A DNA stretch of 64,000 nucleotides, taken from contig NC_063450.1 of assembly GCF_020379485.1 (NCBI RefSeq), forward strand, positions 26,512,137-26,576,136. The letters run 5' to 3'. Of the stretch, positions 12,975 to 22,972 are shown piece by piece (the stretch's first letter is position 1; the number at the start of each line of letters is the position of its first letter). Below the pieces are notes generated by a model. The model was given only the letters and a program-made list of their open reading frames with translations. It made no database searches and was not told the origin of the DNA. This stretch comes from Brassica napus (lineage: Eukaryota > Streptophyta > Magnoliopsida > Brassicales > Brassicaceae). The position numbers were made by a program, and so were the translations under genes.

Positions 12975-13002
12975 ACTAGGTAATAATCCGCGCCTTGCGC
13001 GG
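12975..13002 (-). mobile_element. Second Helitron 3' terminus (minus orientation), copy 1
   Basis: On the minus strand a perfect 6-bp stem hairpin (CCGCGC-AAG-GCGCGG) is followed by ATTATTACCTAGT, matching the hairpin-plus-CTAGT 3' end of Arabidopsis and Brassica Helitrons. The body should extend rightwards; the sequence inward (GGTTCGGTTTTAGG) is of the kind common in Brassicaceae Helitrons. The 5' end is not identified. Confidence 0.6.
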
Positions 13003-13732
13003 AATGTGATTATTATTTTCATTATTTTTTAATAAAGAGACATTAATCTGTTTAATCTGGATATCGGTTCGGTTTTAGGTTGTTTTTTGGTTTTTAATCT
13101 CGAAAAATATAATTATAATTTTAAATCAATATTTATTTGGTTTGTTTGGTTAAAATGTTTGATTTTTTTTGTTTTTTTTTTGCTTGTGATAATTAAAAAT
13201 TACTATTATTTGTTTGTTTTTATGTTATGAATCTTAGATAGTCGTGATGTCGAACCAATGGTTTTGTATTATAGTTTTTAAATGGATAATAATTAAAAAA
13301 AAAGAAAAGAAAATTATTAAGACAAATCATTTTACTACAATTTGGTCGATAGTGAAAGAGGCATTAAGAAAAAAAAATTTTAACTTCCAAAAAAATAGAT
13401 ATTTCAGTTGTGGTAAATACTTAGTTATAAGGTGCCCACGTCAATGTGCACATGTATGTGTATGTAAAAGTATATAAATATAGTTGATAAATATATAAAG
13501 ATACTGTTAATTAGTATTAAATGACATTTTTTCAAAATATACATGAAAAATAAAATTCTTAAAATGAAATTATTTAAAAACAAAAATATTGGAAAATTTA
13601 TATAAACTATAATATATAACTTACATATAATTCTTTAAATATATGTATATATATATGCATATAACGGATCAAGTTGGATATTCGTTCCTATAAATATTGA
13701 TATTTGTGATTTGCTTTTTTTTTAATGGATAT

Positions 13733-15246
13733 TGCATTTTAGTATTTGATTTGCTTCGTAGAGTAACAGATATCAGGATTTTTCGGTTCAAATCAAAACG
13801 GATAACGAATCCAATCAAAATTTATGAATAATTTGTCCAGCTCTATTTGTAAACAGTAAAAATAACGTAAAAAAACCATGCATGTGAGTTTTATATTAAA
13901 AAACGTAAAGTAGTGTGAACATATTTATGTAGAGTTTGGCTGATAAGCTCTGTACATGTGACATGTGTTCATTTTAGTGTGAACGCATTTATTACAATGC
14001 TTCTACACGTGACATCTGTGCAGTTTAGTGTGAATGCATTTATTACAATGCTTCTCGTTTATATATATATCACCGGATCATTGCATTGCATGAATCTGTT
14101 GTTTAATAATTATATCGTCCTATTAATAAACTTTGTTTGTTCGTGATTTCTATCAGTCTTTCAGCAATTGTAATTCACGTGTTGCATTTTCTAATTCAGT
14201 TAGATTTGAATTGTTCATTGAAATCAGTTATTTTTAAGAAAATGGATATACTAAATTTTTCAGCAGCTGAAAAAAAAAATATTTACTTGATAAATACAAT
14301 AAACACACACACTAGTATTATATCAATACATAATAAAATAAAATAAACAAAAACAACATATATTTTATAGAGAATACACAAATTTAAGAAAATGTGTAAT
14401 TCATAGTTCGAATCAGGTAGTGCAATCGGCAGGTCTCATAAAGCAATAAGCGTTCATAATAATACCGCCGTCAGAAGGAACCGCATACTGCATTTTAGTA
14501 TTTGATTTGCTTCGTAGAGTAACAGATATCAGGATTTTTCGGTTCAAATCAAAACGGATAACGAATCCAATCAAAATTTATGAATAATTTGTCCAGCTCT
14601 ATTTGTAAACAGTAAAAATAACGTAAAAAAAACCATGCATGTGAGTTTTATATTAAAAAACGTAAAGTAGTGTGAACATATTTATGTAGAGTTTGGCTGA
14701 GAAGCTCTGTACATGTGACATGTGTTCATTTTAGTGTGAACGCATTTATTACAATGCTTCTACACGTGACATGTGTGCAATTTAGTGTGAATTCATTTAT
14801 TACAATGCTTCTCGTTTATATATATATCACCGGATCATTGCATTGCATGAATCTGTTGTTTAATAATTATATCGTCCTATTAATAAACTTTGTTTGTTCG
14901 TGATTTCTATCAGTCTTTCAGCAATTGTAATTCACGTGTTGCATTTTCTAATTCAGTTAGATTTGAATTGTTCATTGAAATCAGTTATTTTTAAGAAAAT
15001 GGATATACTAAATTTTTTAGCAGCTGAAAAAAAAAATATTTACTTGATAAATACAATAAACACACACACTAGTATTATATCAATACATAATAAAATAAAA
15101 TAAACAAAAACAACATATATTTTATAGAGAATACACAAATTTAAGAAAATGTGTAATTCATAGTTCGAATCAGGTAGTGCAATCGGCAGGTCTCATAAAG
15201 CAATAAGCGTTCATAATAATACCGCCGTCAGAAGGAACCGCATACT
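13733..15246. repeat. 757-bp direct tandem repeat, two units, copy 1
   Basis: Unit 1 is 13733-14488 and unit 2 is 14489-15246, differing at only a few bases. Both begin TGCATTTTAGTATTTGATTT and end with the last codons of the cysteine-rich peptide gene (CCGCATACT). Each unit contains a smaller 51-bp tandem pair (13954-14055 in unit 1) built on the core GTGAACGCATTTATTACAAT. Unit 2 runs directly into the intact gene; unit 1 therefore carries only a truncated 3' end. Confidence 0.9.
14413..14488 (-). pseudogene. Truncated 3' end of cysteine-rich peptide gene, copy 1
   Basis: These bases are the last 25 codons plus stop of the peptide gene at 15170-15472, duplicated by the 757-bp tandem event. 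The reading frame stops abruptly at the unit boundary where the upstream coding sequence is missing. It has no start codon or signal peptide and is not expected to be functional. Confidence 0.8.
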
Positions 15247-15472
15247 CTGGATGGATGTTTTCTTGTTGATGGATGTTTTCTTGTTGATTGCAAAACTCCT
15301 CGCAAACTTGTTCACAGGTGGTTAAATCAGGATTTTTCATTACATTCATGCACTGATTTGAAATGCAATATTTTCTGCACATTACATCGTGTGAATGAGA
15401 AATGTGTGCAGAAAACACTATCATAATCATATCTATGATCATGAAAACGCTTGATTTTTTCTGAATCCCCAT
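15170..15472 (-). CDS. Secreted thionin-like cysteine-rich peptide, copy 1
   Basis: A 100-residue single-exon frame. Residues 1-27 form a signal peptide (MGIQKKSSVF then a hydrophobic core ending SAHISHS). The mature part has eight cysteines spaced C-x3-C-x4-C-x11-C-x3-C-x3-C, then a variable linker, then C-x6-C. This pattern fits the Brassicaceae thionin-like cysteine-rich peptide group, small secreted proteins usually linked to defence or reproduction; the specific role is unknown. The linker holds a direct repeat of six residues (QQENIH twice) from an 18-bp tandem duplication at 15251-15286. A diverged paralog is at 60376-60657 with the same cysteine spacing, which supports it being a real gene. 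Confidence 0.75.
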   Translation of the reverse strand: MGIQKKSSVFMIIDMIMIVFSAHISHSHDVMCRKYCISNQCMNVMKNPDLTTCEQVCEEFCNQQENIHQQENIHPEYAVPSDGGIIMNAYCFMRPADCTT

Positions 15473-15577
15473 GACGTATGTATTTAATTATCACAAATGC
15501 TAAGAAGATATAGCAATTTCTTCTTTTTAAATCGTAAACAAGATAATTTGTTGAGTAATATTAGGTTAATGTAGGTG

Positions 15578-15588
15578 ATTTATATAGT
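15578..15588 (-). promoter_or_regulatory. Probable TATA box of cysteine-rich peptide gene, copy 1
   Basis: On the minus strand ACTATATAAAT lies about 106 bases before the start codon. The paralog at 60376 has the same string (CTATATAAAT) at nearly the same distance, so the position is conserved between diverged copies. The copy 2 equivalent is 37123-37133. Confidence 0.6.
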
Positions 15589-15987
15589 AATAATAACTAT
15601 TTTAATAGTTGTTCTAAATCAGTTTATTAGGTCTGTTTAGTTTTGTAAAGTTTAGCTGTGATTTGTCTATTATGAAACAATGGTTAATCGTTTGTATTGC
15701 AAATTCTAGCTTGCATATACATCCATAGATCATTTTGGTTTATTTTGTAACCACTTGTTTTTAGGCTAAAATATCATGGACTGCGATATACATATCACTA
15801 GACAATGTAGGAATGTGGAACATAAGATCAGAGTTGTGGGAAAAACAATACTTGAGACAACAATTCTACATGCGAATGTTTAAAAACACATCTCATCTTG
15901 TCTCAGAAGTATAGTTCCATATAATTTGATCCTTCTCATGCTTAATACAACTTAAAGAACATAAAAGTCACATCAATGTGTGTTTCA
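15589..15987. other. Upstream region of peptide gene and UREF 3' flank
   Basis: The part up to about 15750 is recognisably similar to the reverse complement of 60,030-60,260 upstream of the paralog, so it is probably conserved promoter. The rest should hold the UREF 3' untranslated region (UREF is transcribed toward it). No further gene is seen. Confidence 0.5.
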
Positions 15988-16728
15988 TCAAGAGCAAAAC
16001 AATCTAGAAAACAAGTAACCATGACAACCTTGCACAACATCTAGCAAAGGAGATGTCTGACACGCTTCACTAGCTTCACGATCCTTCCATTTCTCTAAAA
16101 CCGTTTCAGCCACAACTGCAATACGATGCTGCATCACCGAAGCACCCATCGGTCCCACTAAATTCAACCTGGTTGCAGCCGAGACGACATCTCTCAGCGT
16201 AACAAACAGGTACGCCCTCTGAGAAGTCTCGGCATCCATCCCGAGAAGGCCACACACAAGCCCGAAGATCGGAGCGTGGTGGAAACGCAGCTCCTTGGAG
16301 GAGCCCAAAGAGGCGTCTCTGATCATCTTCAGAGATGGGATCTCGGTGAAAACCGAAGCAGCGATTCGGAACAAGGCTGATCCTTGGGAGATCGATGCCT
16401 TTGAAGAGACTTGGTTGGTTAAGGTAGCGTCGAGTAAAAGATCGAGTCTTTGCCATGTTTCTATGTCTGGAGATTTGAGGGAAGAGTAGACAAAAGGAAG
16501 CAACAAGCTAGCTGTGTTGTCCAAGACATGGATGATGTGGGTTTCGAGATCTGTCGGAGATGAAACTAACCGTGTCTGAACAGCTGCTTCGAGACCGAAC
16601 GAATGAGCGAAGCCTCCGGTTGGTAAAATTGAATCGAGGAGTTGCCACTGGCTCCACTGCGAACAAGAAGAGGATCTTGACGCAACGCTCTCGCTAATTG
16701 AATCTTCTCCGATTGGTTTTGCCATCAA
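15988..16728 (-). CDS. UREF: Urease accessory protein UreF, copy 1
   Basis: A complete 246-residue single-exon frame, about the length of plant UreF (around 240). UreF works with UreD and UreG as the chaperone complex that loads nickel into the urease active site in the cytosol, needed for urea nitrogen recycling. The UreF-family signature LPTGGFAHSFGLEAAVQ is at residues 35-51. Other conserved parts are the helical core with ISQGSALFRIA, HHAPIFGLVCGLLGM, and the C-terminal region with RLNLVGPMGASVMQHRI. The start MMAKPIG is the first ATG after a GA/CT-rich leader; either of the two adjacent ATGs could be used. The equivalent in Arabidopsis is At1g21840 (from memory). A second identical copy lies at 37533-38273. 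Confidence 0.95.
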   Translation of the reverse strand: MMAKPIGEDSISESVASRSSSCSQWSQWQLLDSILPTGGFAHSFGLEAAVQTRLVSSPTDLETHIIHVLDNTASLLLPFVYSSLKSPDIETWQRLDLLLDATLTNQVSSKASISQGSALFRIAASVFTEIPSLKMIRDASLGSSKELRFHHAPIFGLVCGLLGMDAETSQRAYLFVTLRDVVSAATRLNLVGPMGASVMQHRIAVVAETVLEKWKDREASEACQTSPLLDVVQGCHGYLFSRLFCS

Positions 16729-16756
16729 TCGAACAGTTTCTTATCGAGAGTCTTCG

Positions 16757-16760
<4 letters not shown>

Positions 16761-16796
<36 letters not shown>
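16761..16796. repeat. (GA)18 microsatellite in the UREF 5' leader, copy 1
   Basis: Thirty-six bases of uninterrupted GA (CT on the UREF sense strand) begin 33 bases upstream of the UREF start codon. CT-rich leaders are common near plant transcription start sites. The repeat number is the same in copy 2 (38306-38341), which is notable for a fast-mutating microsatellite and indicates a very recent duplication. Confidence 0.9.
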
Positions 16797-16799
<3 letters not shown>

Positions 16800-17236
16800 C
16801 AGAGTCTGGACGGAGGGAGAGAACGACGACGACATCGGCGAGAAGACACTAAATTATACTTACATTTAATTATTCTCTTTTATTCAGTACCATATTGGTT
16901 TACGGTTCAATTTCAAATCAAATGAAAACCATGTGGGAACCAACGGAATTGCCTCTAAACCGAACCACACGACTATTTTTTGTCAATCGATTCCCATCAA
17001 TTTACCTTCAAATCTAGATGTTTTCTTATAAAAACAATTCATCATAGACATATTAGTAAATTTGGGTGATCCATAAGCGTAGACCTAGGCAGAATATCCA
17101 GATGCAAAGATCGATCAAATTTTGAGATAGCGAACCAAAATCAATTAATATATATATGTTTTAATAAGCGAAGATTCGCTACATTCGACCCGAATTAAAA
17201 ATCGAATGAGAATTCAAAATAATCAAAATCTAAGTA
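16797..17236. other. UREF promoter and spacer
   Basis: Upstream sequence of UREF on the minus strand and AT-rich spacer up to the LINE tail. No further gene or element is recognised. Confidence 0.45.
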
Positions 17237-17423
17237 TTTTTTTTTGAATAACAATAGCCCATTTCATTAAGAAGAAGAGAGTTCAGTACAGGTACAAGAT
17301 AGAAGAGCAAGCCAACAAGGCCGCTTTTGCAAGAGCATCAACGACATCATTATGCTCACAGCGAATGAAAGTAAATGCAGAAAACGTAAAAGATAAAGAT
17401 AGAGACTCGATATCGATGAGAAC
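17237..17423 (-). mobile_element. LINE-1 3' tail (RNase H end and poly-A), copy 1
   Basis: Nine T bases at 17237-17245 are the poly-A tail of a minus-strand LINE. Read on the minus strand the sequence encodes FTFIRCEHNDVVDALAKAAL, the C-terminal part of an RNase H-like domain (R..N...DALAKAA) found at the end of plant L1-type ORF2. The rest of the same domain is at 49317 onward. The gypsy element is inserted at 17424, with target duplication AGAAC at 17419-17423. Confidence 0.75.
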
Positions 17424-20234
17424 TGTAGCATCCCGGAACCTGAAAAGAACCGTCGGGATAGATTTTGGACAGGAGAACAAGCAAGCTGGTCGATTGGCTT
17501 AAGGTCAAGCATTCTAAGGTTGAACGGAAGGGTTAAATGGTCTGAAACTTGATATAAGGGGTATGCCTTGCAAGGAAAACGTGGATGCCTTGATTCAGAT
17601 CATAAAAAAATGATTGTGAACAATATATGACGAAGGAATGATCAGAAATGATCATTAATTGTATAGTTCGGGTCAGAAAATGCACCAAGGGACTTATACG
17701 GATAGAATGTGATGCGGTGAGGAAGCTGGACGGGCTGGAGTAGCTAATCTACCAGCTGAATCAGCTGAACACTCAGCTAATCCAGCTAAACATTAGCTGC
17801 ATACTCACTGATCAGCTCACACTAGCTGAACTACTAGCTGAGCTAGCTGGGCGAGCTAGCGGTTAGCTCTAACTTAGCTGACCTAGTTGGTTGGCTACTG
17901 ACCTAGCTGGGTGGTCTGACACTGTAGGTGGACACTGAGACAGGTCAGGGGCGGATGGTAACTGCCAGGCCCAAGGGGTGCGATCTGAACCATTGATTTA
18001 ATCAATGGCCAGAATTGATACCGAAAGGATGCAATGGTTAGAAAAGTAACCACCATTTCTCCTATAAAAGGAGGATAGTTTCGTGGCTTTCCAGGCACGC
18101 CAGGGCTTCCTACTACATCCTGAAACACAAAGAAAAACAGAGAAAAGACAGAGAGTTGGTCGGATTCAACATCCAAGACCAAGAGTGGTTTGAAGGCCAT
18201 AAAGGAACAGTTTTGGGAGAGATCAAAGGGGAAGTTATGAACGACCCTTTGATAGTTTTTGATTCATGTTGACATCACCCAAAGCATCCTCCAGGGCCTG
18301 AGAACACACGCAATTAGTCAGGGAAGAAGTGGGATGGCCGGATTCCACTTCCTAAGGCCAAGATAGCCTTAAGGGGAGAGGTGCGTGGGAAGGTAGTTTC
18401 ATGGGAGATGGTAACGACCATGTGATGGTGTTTGATCATGGATGATCACGTCTTAGGCTTCCTCTATGTCTTGGGAACACACACAAATATCCAGGAGAGA
18501 AGAGAGAAGGCCGGACTCCACTCTCAATGGCATGGATATCCTTGAAGGCGGATGCAGTGCAAAAATCGGTTTCATGGGAGTTCAAGGGAAGAGATGAGCG
18601 ACCCTTGTATGGATCTTATCATTACTGGAAGTATATGATAAGGTCTGGATAAAGGCATGGCTTGGAGGATCATGGCCGTTCATGATAAAGAAGGCAGATG
18701 ATCTAGTCAGATCATGTATAAGGTAACTGATTTTATAATTACTTTTCAGTTCATGTTTCTGTCTCTTGTGGTGCGGTTAAGGCTAAGTATGGCATGCCCC
18801 TTGAAGACCATATGTTGTGATGTAAACTAAGGATCCAGGACCCTGAGAGAAGGGCGGATCTTAGTTGATCTAACTCATCTGTGTGGGATGGAAGTTAGAG
18901 GCCACTCATTGGATAGTTATCATGGTGTGTGGTTGTTCTGATCATGGTGTGAATCAATGATCCGACTCATGGAGGAGACACATGGGGGTCCTAGTACATG
19001 AGAAACCATGTGGAGTGCAAGGTCCAATTCGTTTGGAACCAGCAGCAAGCCGTGGAGGTGAGTAAGGCCAGTACTAAGTGGCATGGACCACAAGTATGGG
19101 GCCGAGTGTGTTTATCCAAGGAAGGCCGTGTGTTATCTGGTCTTGGGCAAGGATGGACGACCTGATCCATAGGTGATGGATCAAGGTGTCTGATCTGTTT
19201 GATCAAAGGATGCACCGGTAGTGAGAGCAAGATTGATCGGGTTCATTGGGACATGGTTCCATGGCCGATTAGTTAAGTGTGAAGACTCATCAGTTCAGAG
19301 TCATGTGGGGTGGTTGGTTGATTGACTTAAGATCTGATGGGAATTATTAGTACATAAGAGGACTTGGGTTCAGGGGAGCATACGCTTAAGACATGGAGGC
19401 ACTGAACTAAGGCCTTGGGCCGGTTCAGGAATGAAGTCATTGGCTTAGTCGGACTGTTCATGATCAGGATCCATATGATTCGGGTCGATTCATTGGATTC
19501 TGATTATGAGAATCTCTTAGTTGGGATTTATCATAAGTTTTCATGAATTTTAATTAATTTTTGGAGCATGTTTGCTTGAGGTCGTTTTTGTAGCCGAAGA
19601 CTTCCCAAAGGTGCTTGGTCTGTGGGGATGTTTGGCTGAATGACTAAGTACCAAAGGGAAGAGTTTATGCAGGTATAAGAGAGATGTACGAGTAGACAGG
19701 GAGCGGGTCGAAGCTACCTCGCAGCTCTATTAGCTGGAAGAGAGTAGATGGAACCTCAAGTGAAGTGGTTCAGCTCAGCTAACTGGATGAGTTAGCTAAA
19801 CAGCTAAGTTAGCTGGGACAATGAGCTAACAAGCTCCGTGGATGTGGCAAAGGTATGATCTAGCAATGTTGCATAGATCTAGATAGAATGGTTGGGGGAA
19901 TGGAACCTCGGGTTTGTATGACTTGATTTGGGTTCAGGATCAACCTTGGAGCTAGATGGTAGTTGAGTATACTAACCATTAGCTGAGGTGATTCGACCAG
20001 ACAAGTATTATATTGGTTTAGACCAATAGTTAAGTAGATATTATTCCGCTGTGCATAAATTGAAATGATCTGAGCTAAGGAATGACTAAGGTAGTCTTAA
20101 GCTAAGGTCTAGTTAGCCTCGCCTTATGGGCGACATTGTAATAAAGTGCAGAATTTTGAGAGGTTCGGTCAGTGTATGGACCAAACGACGTGAGGTATCG
20201 ACCGTGGCTTAGGCAGCCAGGTCGGGGCCTTACA
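17424..20234 (+). repeat. Gypsy 5' LTR, copy 1
   Basis: 2811 bases with TG...CA ends. A TATA box (TATAAAAG, 18063-18070) lies in CTCCTATAAAAGGAGG. The region 17740-17920 is unusually dense in AGCT tetranucleotides. The matching LTR in copy 2 is 38969-41778, and the split 3' LTR is 42911-49316. Confidence 0.85.
18063..18070 (+). promoter_or_regulatory. TATA box in gypsy LTR
   Basis: TATAAAAG in a CTCCTATAAAAGGAGG context about 640 bases into the LTR; probable core promoter separating U3 from R. The same site appears in copy 2 near 39608. Confidence 0.5.
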
Positions 20235-20237
20235 AGT

Positions 20238-20249
20238 TGGTATCATAGC
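20238..20249 (+). other. Primer-binding site for initiator tRNA-Met
   Basis: TGGTATCATAGC starts three bases after the LTR end and differs at one base from TGGTATCAGAGC, the complement of the 3' end of plant initiator tRNA-Met used by many gypsy and copia elements. Confidence 0.75.
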
Positions 20250-20964
20250 ATGCTTGATCCTGTTAAGGACAGTGCTCAAAGATGTTGAGTTCCAAACCGA
20301 AATTATTTCTGAACACTGAGATGACTTGGAACCTTAGCTGTGGTGAGCCAAGTGAGAGTTGAGGTAAGATTAGGTTTCATGCTTGTGAACGAGGAATTTC
20401 CCAGATGAGCCGGCTTAGCCAAGATGCACTCTCCAAGGGCAAGACCCTGAAAACAGGAAGGTTAGTTTATCTAGTCATTTGGAAGTAATAGACGGATTGG
20501 ACGATGGACGCTATGCAAGATCTTTGTATGGATGATCTGGACCGGGGAAGTAACATGGACCAAGGAATGGCTTAGGTTGAAAGAAACGTGCAGCACTCTC
20601 TTGGAGGTTAGTGTTATCACTTGGTGGCCGTTCAAAAACAAGTGAGCATATGCGGTGTTCATGTTGGTCTAAGGGAGACAATACATGGCTAGTACATGAG
20701 TGGGCTTGTGATCAGATGGATCAGCTTGGACTCAGTGTAAGTCAAGGTAGGATTCCTTAAGATTGATTGAATGGAATGGATCAATTCCAAGAGGAATTGG
20801 AAACACGATGTTAAGCATCTTAGTATGATGAGGATTGAGGTATACTATAAACACTTTTGTGAATGGTATGGGACGTTCACAGAAGTGTGATGCTTTGGAG
20901 AATGGTATGGGACGTTTTCCAAATGTGTGATCAAACCGAGATCCTACTCATCTAAGTACTTAAT

Positions 20965-21611
20965 GATCGGTGGTGTGGAAACACACATACTTTTCGATAC
21001 TGGAGCTATACATAGTTTTGTGAGTCCAGGAATGATCGGAAAGGGTTTGTTCCAGATGGGAACATGAGATTGTCTTGTCATAGTGAATGCGGCCGGTGGG
21101 CAGGTGATGGATTCACTAGGGCTGGTTAGAGACATCCCGGTATTGATCACAGACAGGGTAATGCATGCGGATCTGATTGTTGTCCGCCTTGAGAATCACG
21201 GGGTGATATTAGGCATGGACTGGCTTGGAAAGAATCGGCTCACCTTGGACTGTCACTGGAGTTTGGTGCAGTTTGAGAGTGGGTGTGGACCCCCGATCAG
21301 GTTTCAAGGTATTTTGTTCGACCTCTGTGGGTTCAGCAGTCCGTTCGGAACGGATGCTTGCAAATGGTTGAGAGGCCTACTTGGCTACCATTACCACTGG
21401 GGAGGTCGTGGGGGGTTGTAACCCGGACGGGATTCCGCTGGTCAGTGAGTTCGAGGACATGTTTCGGGCGCTACAGGGCATTTTCCCTGATAGGGCTGAC
21501 CCGTTCATAGCAGAACTGGAACCAGAGATGGCCCCAATGTCCAAAAGTCCCTATTGTATGGCTCCTGCCGAGATGGCCGAGCTGAAGTCGATCAAGTTCA
21601 GCGAGGGATGA
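20965..21611 (+). pseudogene. Gypsy pol remnant: aspartic protease and start of RT region
   Basis: The frame from about 20965 reads GGVETHILFDTGAIHSFVSP, with the retropepsin DTGA active-site motif, then meets a stop at about 21067. From 21083 the protease continues to ILGMDWLGKNRLTLDC, the usual C-terminal protease motif. After a frame change near 21380, IPLVSEFEDMFRALQ and SPYCMAPAEMAELK mark the linker that leads into reverse transcriptase, which is then missing. Two or more frame breaks and the deletion make this non-functional. Copy 2 has lost the whole segment. Confidence 0.8.
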
Positions 21612-22546
21612 GGATCGCAGCACAACCAATTCGGAGATTGACCTAGGGTTGGAATAAGAATGATCAAGTCCAGTAAGGGACAAGGATCACAAGACGGCCT
21701 ACTCGGAGATGGGCCTATGGTCGGGTTGAAACGGTTGAGTCCCTGAGTGGACCAGGATCGGAATATGATCAAGTCCATGAAAGGACCAGGATCGAATTAT
21801 GACAAAGTCTAGTAATGGACAGAGTCAAGATGAGGCGGTTTAGTCTAGTATGGACTAAGATCGCAATATGGCCAAGCTGGGAGAGGCTGTGGCCGGTTAA
21901 GGAATGATCCAGTAATTGGTGGCTGAAATCATAAACCTTAGTGTCCGGGAAGGACTTAAGGAAAACAGAACAATCTGTTAGGACTCATGGTAGAGTGAGC
22001 AGCCTAAAGATTGGAACATGTTTGCTAGGACTTGGCTGGTGCATCGAGTGGCTTGGAGATTGGTTGTATCTACTAAGACTTGAGTACGCAGTATGTTCCT
22101 AGGGACTGAATTTGATCTATTTATGGACTAAGATCCGAAATAGAATAAAGTCTAGAGTAGACGACATTCAAAAGAAAGACATAGACTTGGTGGACACTAG
22201 AGCCGCAACCTAGAGAGTTCGGCCAGTGACACAAGGTTTGTCTTTGGATATGATTACAAGTAACACTGGTATGTGTGCTTAATGGGCCTAGACTGTGGTT
22301 AGAGTAGCCAAGTAAAGGTGCCATAAGCAAAAACCAGAATGGACTACTTGATAGGATTTTTGGTTAAGTCCCTATCAAGTGGGGGAGACTTGAGACATGT
22401 TGGGACATGTTGATAAAAATCAGACGTTTAGGTTGGGAGAAACCAAACGATGCATCTCATGATTTAAGAATGTCTAAGTTTGGTGGAAAAACTTAGTCAG
22501 GTAACAAGGTCTAAACCACAACAGAATTCGAGGACGAATTCATCCT

Positions 22547-22560
22547 AAGTGGGGGAGACT
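22547..22560 (+). other. Polypurine tract before gypsy 3' LTR
   Basis: AAGTGGGGGAGACT directly abuts the 3' LTR start TGTAGCATCC at 22561, as expected for the plus-strand primer. An almost identical tract occurs at about 22377-22390 without an LTR behind it. Confidence 0.7.
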
Positions 22561-22972
22561 TGTAGCATCCCGAAACCTGGAAAGGACCGTCGGTATAGAC
22601 TTTGGACAGGAGAACAAGCAAGCTGGTCGATTAGCTTAAGGTCAAGCTTTCCAAGGTTGAACGGAAGGGTTAAATGGTCTGAAACTTGATATAAGGGCTA
22701 GGCCTTGCAAGGAAAACGGGGATGCCTTGATTCAGATCATAAGAAATGATTGTGAACAAGGTATGATGAAGGAATGATCAGAAATGATCATTAATTGTAT
22801 AGTTCGTGTCAGAAAATGCACTAAGGGACTTATACGGATACAATGTGACGTGGTGAGGAAGCTGGACGAGCTGGAGTAGCTAATCTATTAGCTGAACCAG
22901 CTGAACACTTAGCTAAACCAGCTAAACACTAGCTGCACACTCACTGATCAGCTCACACTAGCTGCACACTGA
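22561..22972 (+). repeat. Gypsy 3' LTR, left fragment, copy 1
   Basis: Matches the first ~410 bases of the 5' LTR, then is interrupted by an Athila-type LTR. The right part of this LTR is absent from copy 1 because the duplication junction falls at 24697. Confidence 0.8.

Larger units (their letters stand above)
17424..22972 (+). mobile_element. Ty3/gypsy LTR retrotransposon, internally deleted, copy 1
   Basis: The 5' LTR begins TGTAGCATCCCGG after AGAAC and ends GGGGCCTTACA at 20234. A primer-binding site follows, then a short degraded interior, a polypurine tract and the start of a 3' LTR at 22561. About 20 differences occur between the two LTRs over their first ~300 bases, so insertion is far older than the segmental duplication. 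The interior is only ~2.3 kb, with no gag, reverse transcriptase, RNase H or integrase, so the element is non-autonomous. The 3' LTR is cut at 22973 by an Athila-type LTR and does not resume in this copy. Confidence 0.85.

Noticed and set aside
13958..14346. Overlapping small frames (62 and 69 codons) found four times
   Set aside because: They lie in the 757-bp tandem repeats; recurrence reflects duplication of non-coding DNA. The proteins have no recognisable features and contain repeat-derived blocks.
16106..16456. 116-codon minus-strand frame within UREF
   Set aside because: A different frame of the same strand inside a well-supported UREF gene; a shadow.
22377..22390. Second polypurine-like tract (AAGTGGGGGAGACTTGAG) as a possible alternative LTR boundary
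   Set aside because: No TGTAGCATCC follows it and no LTR homology starts there; the true tract abuts 22561.
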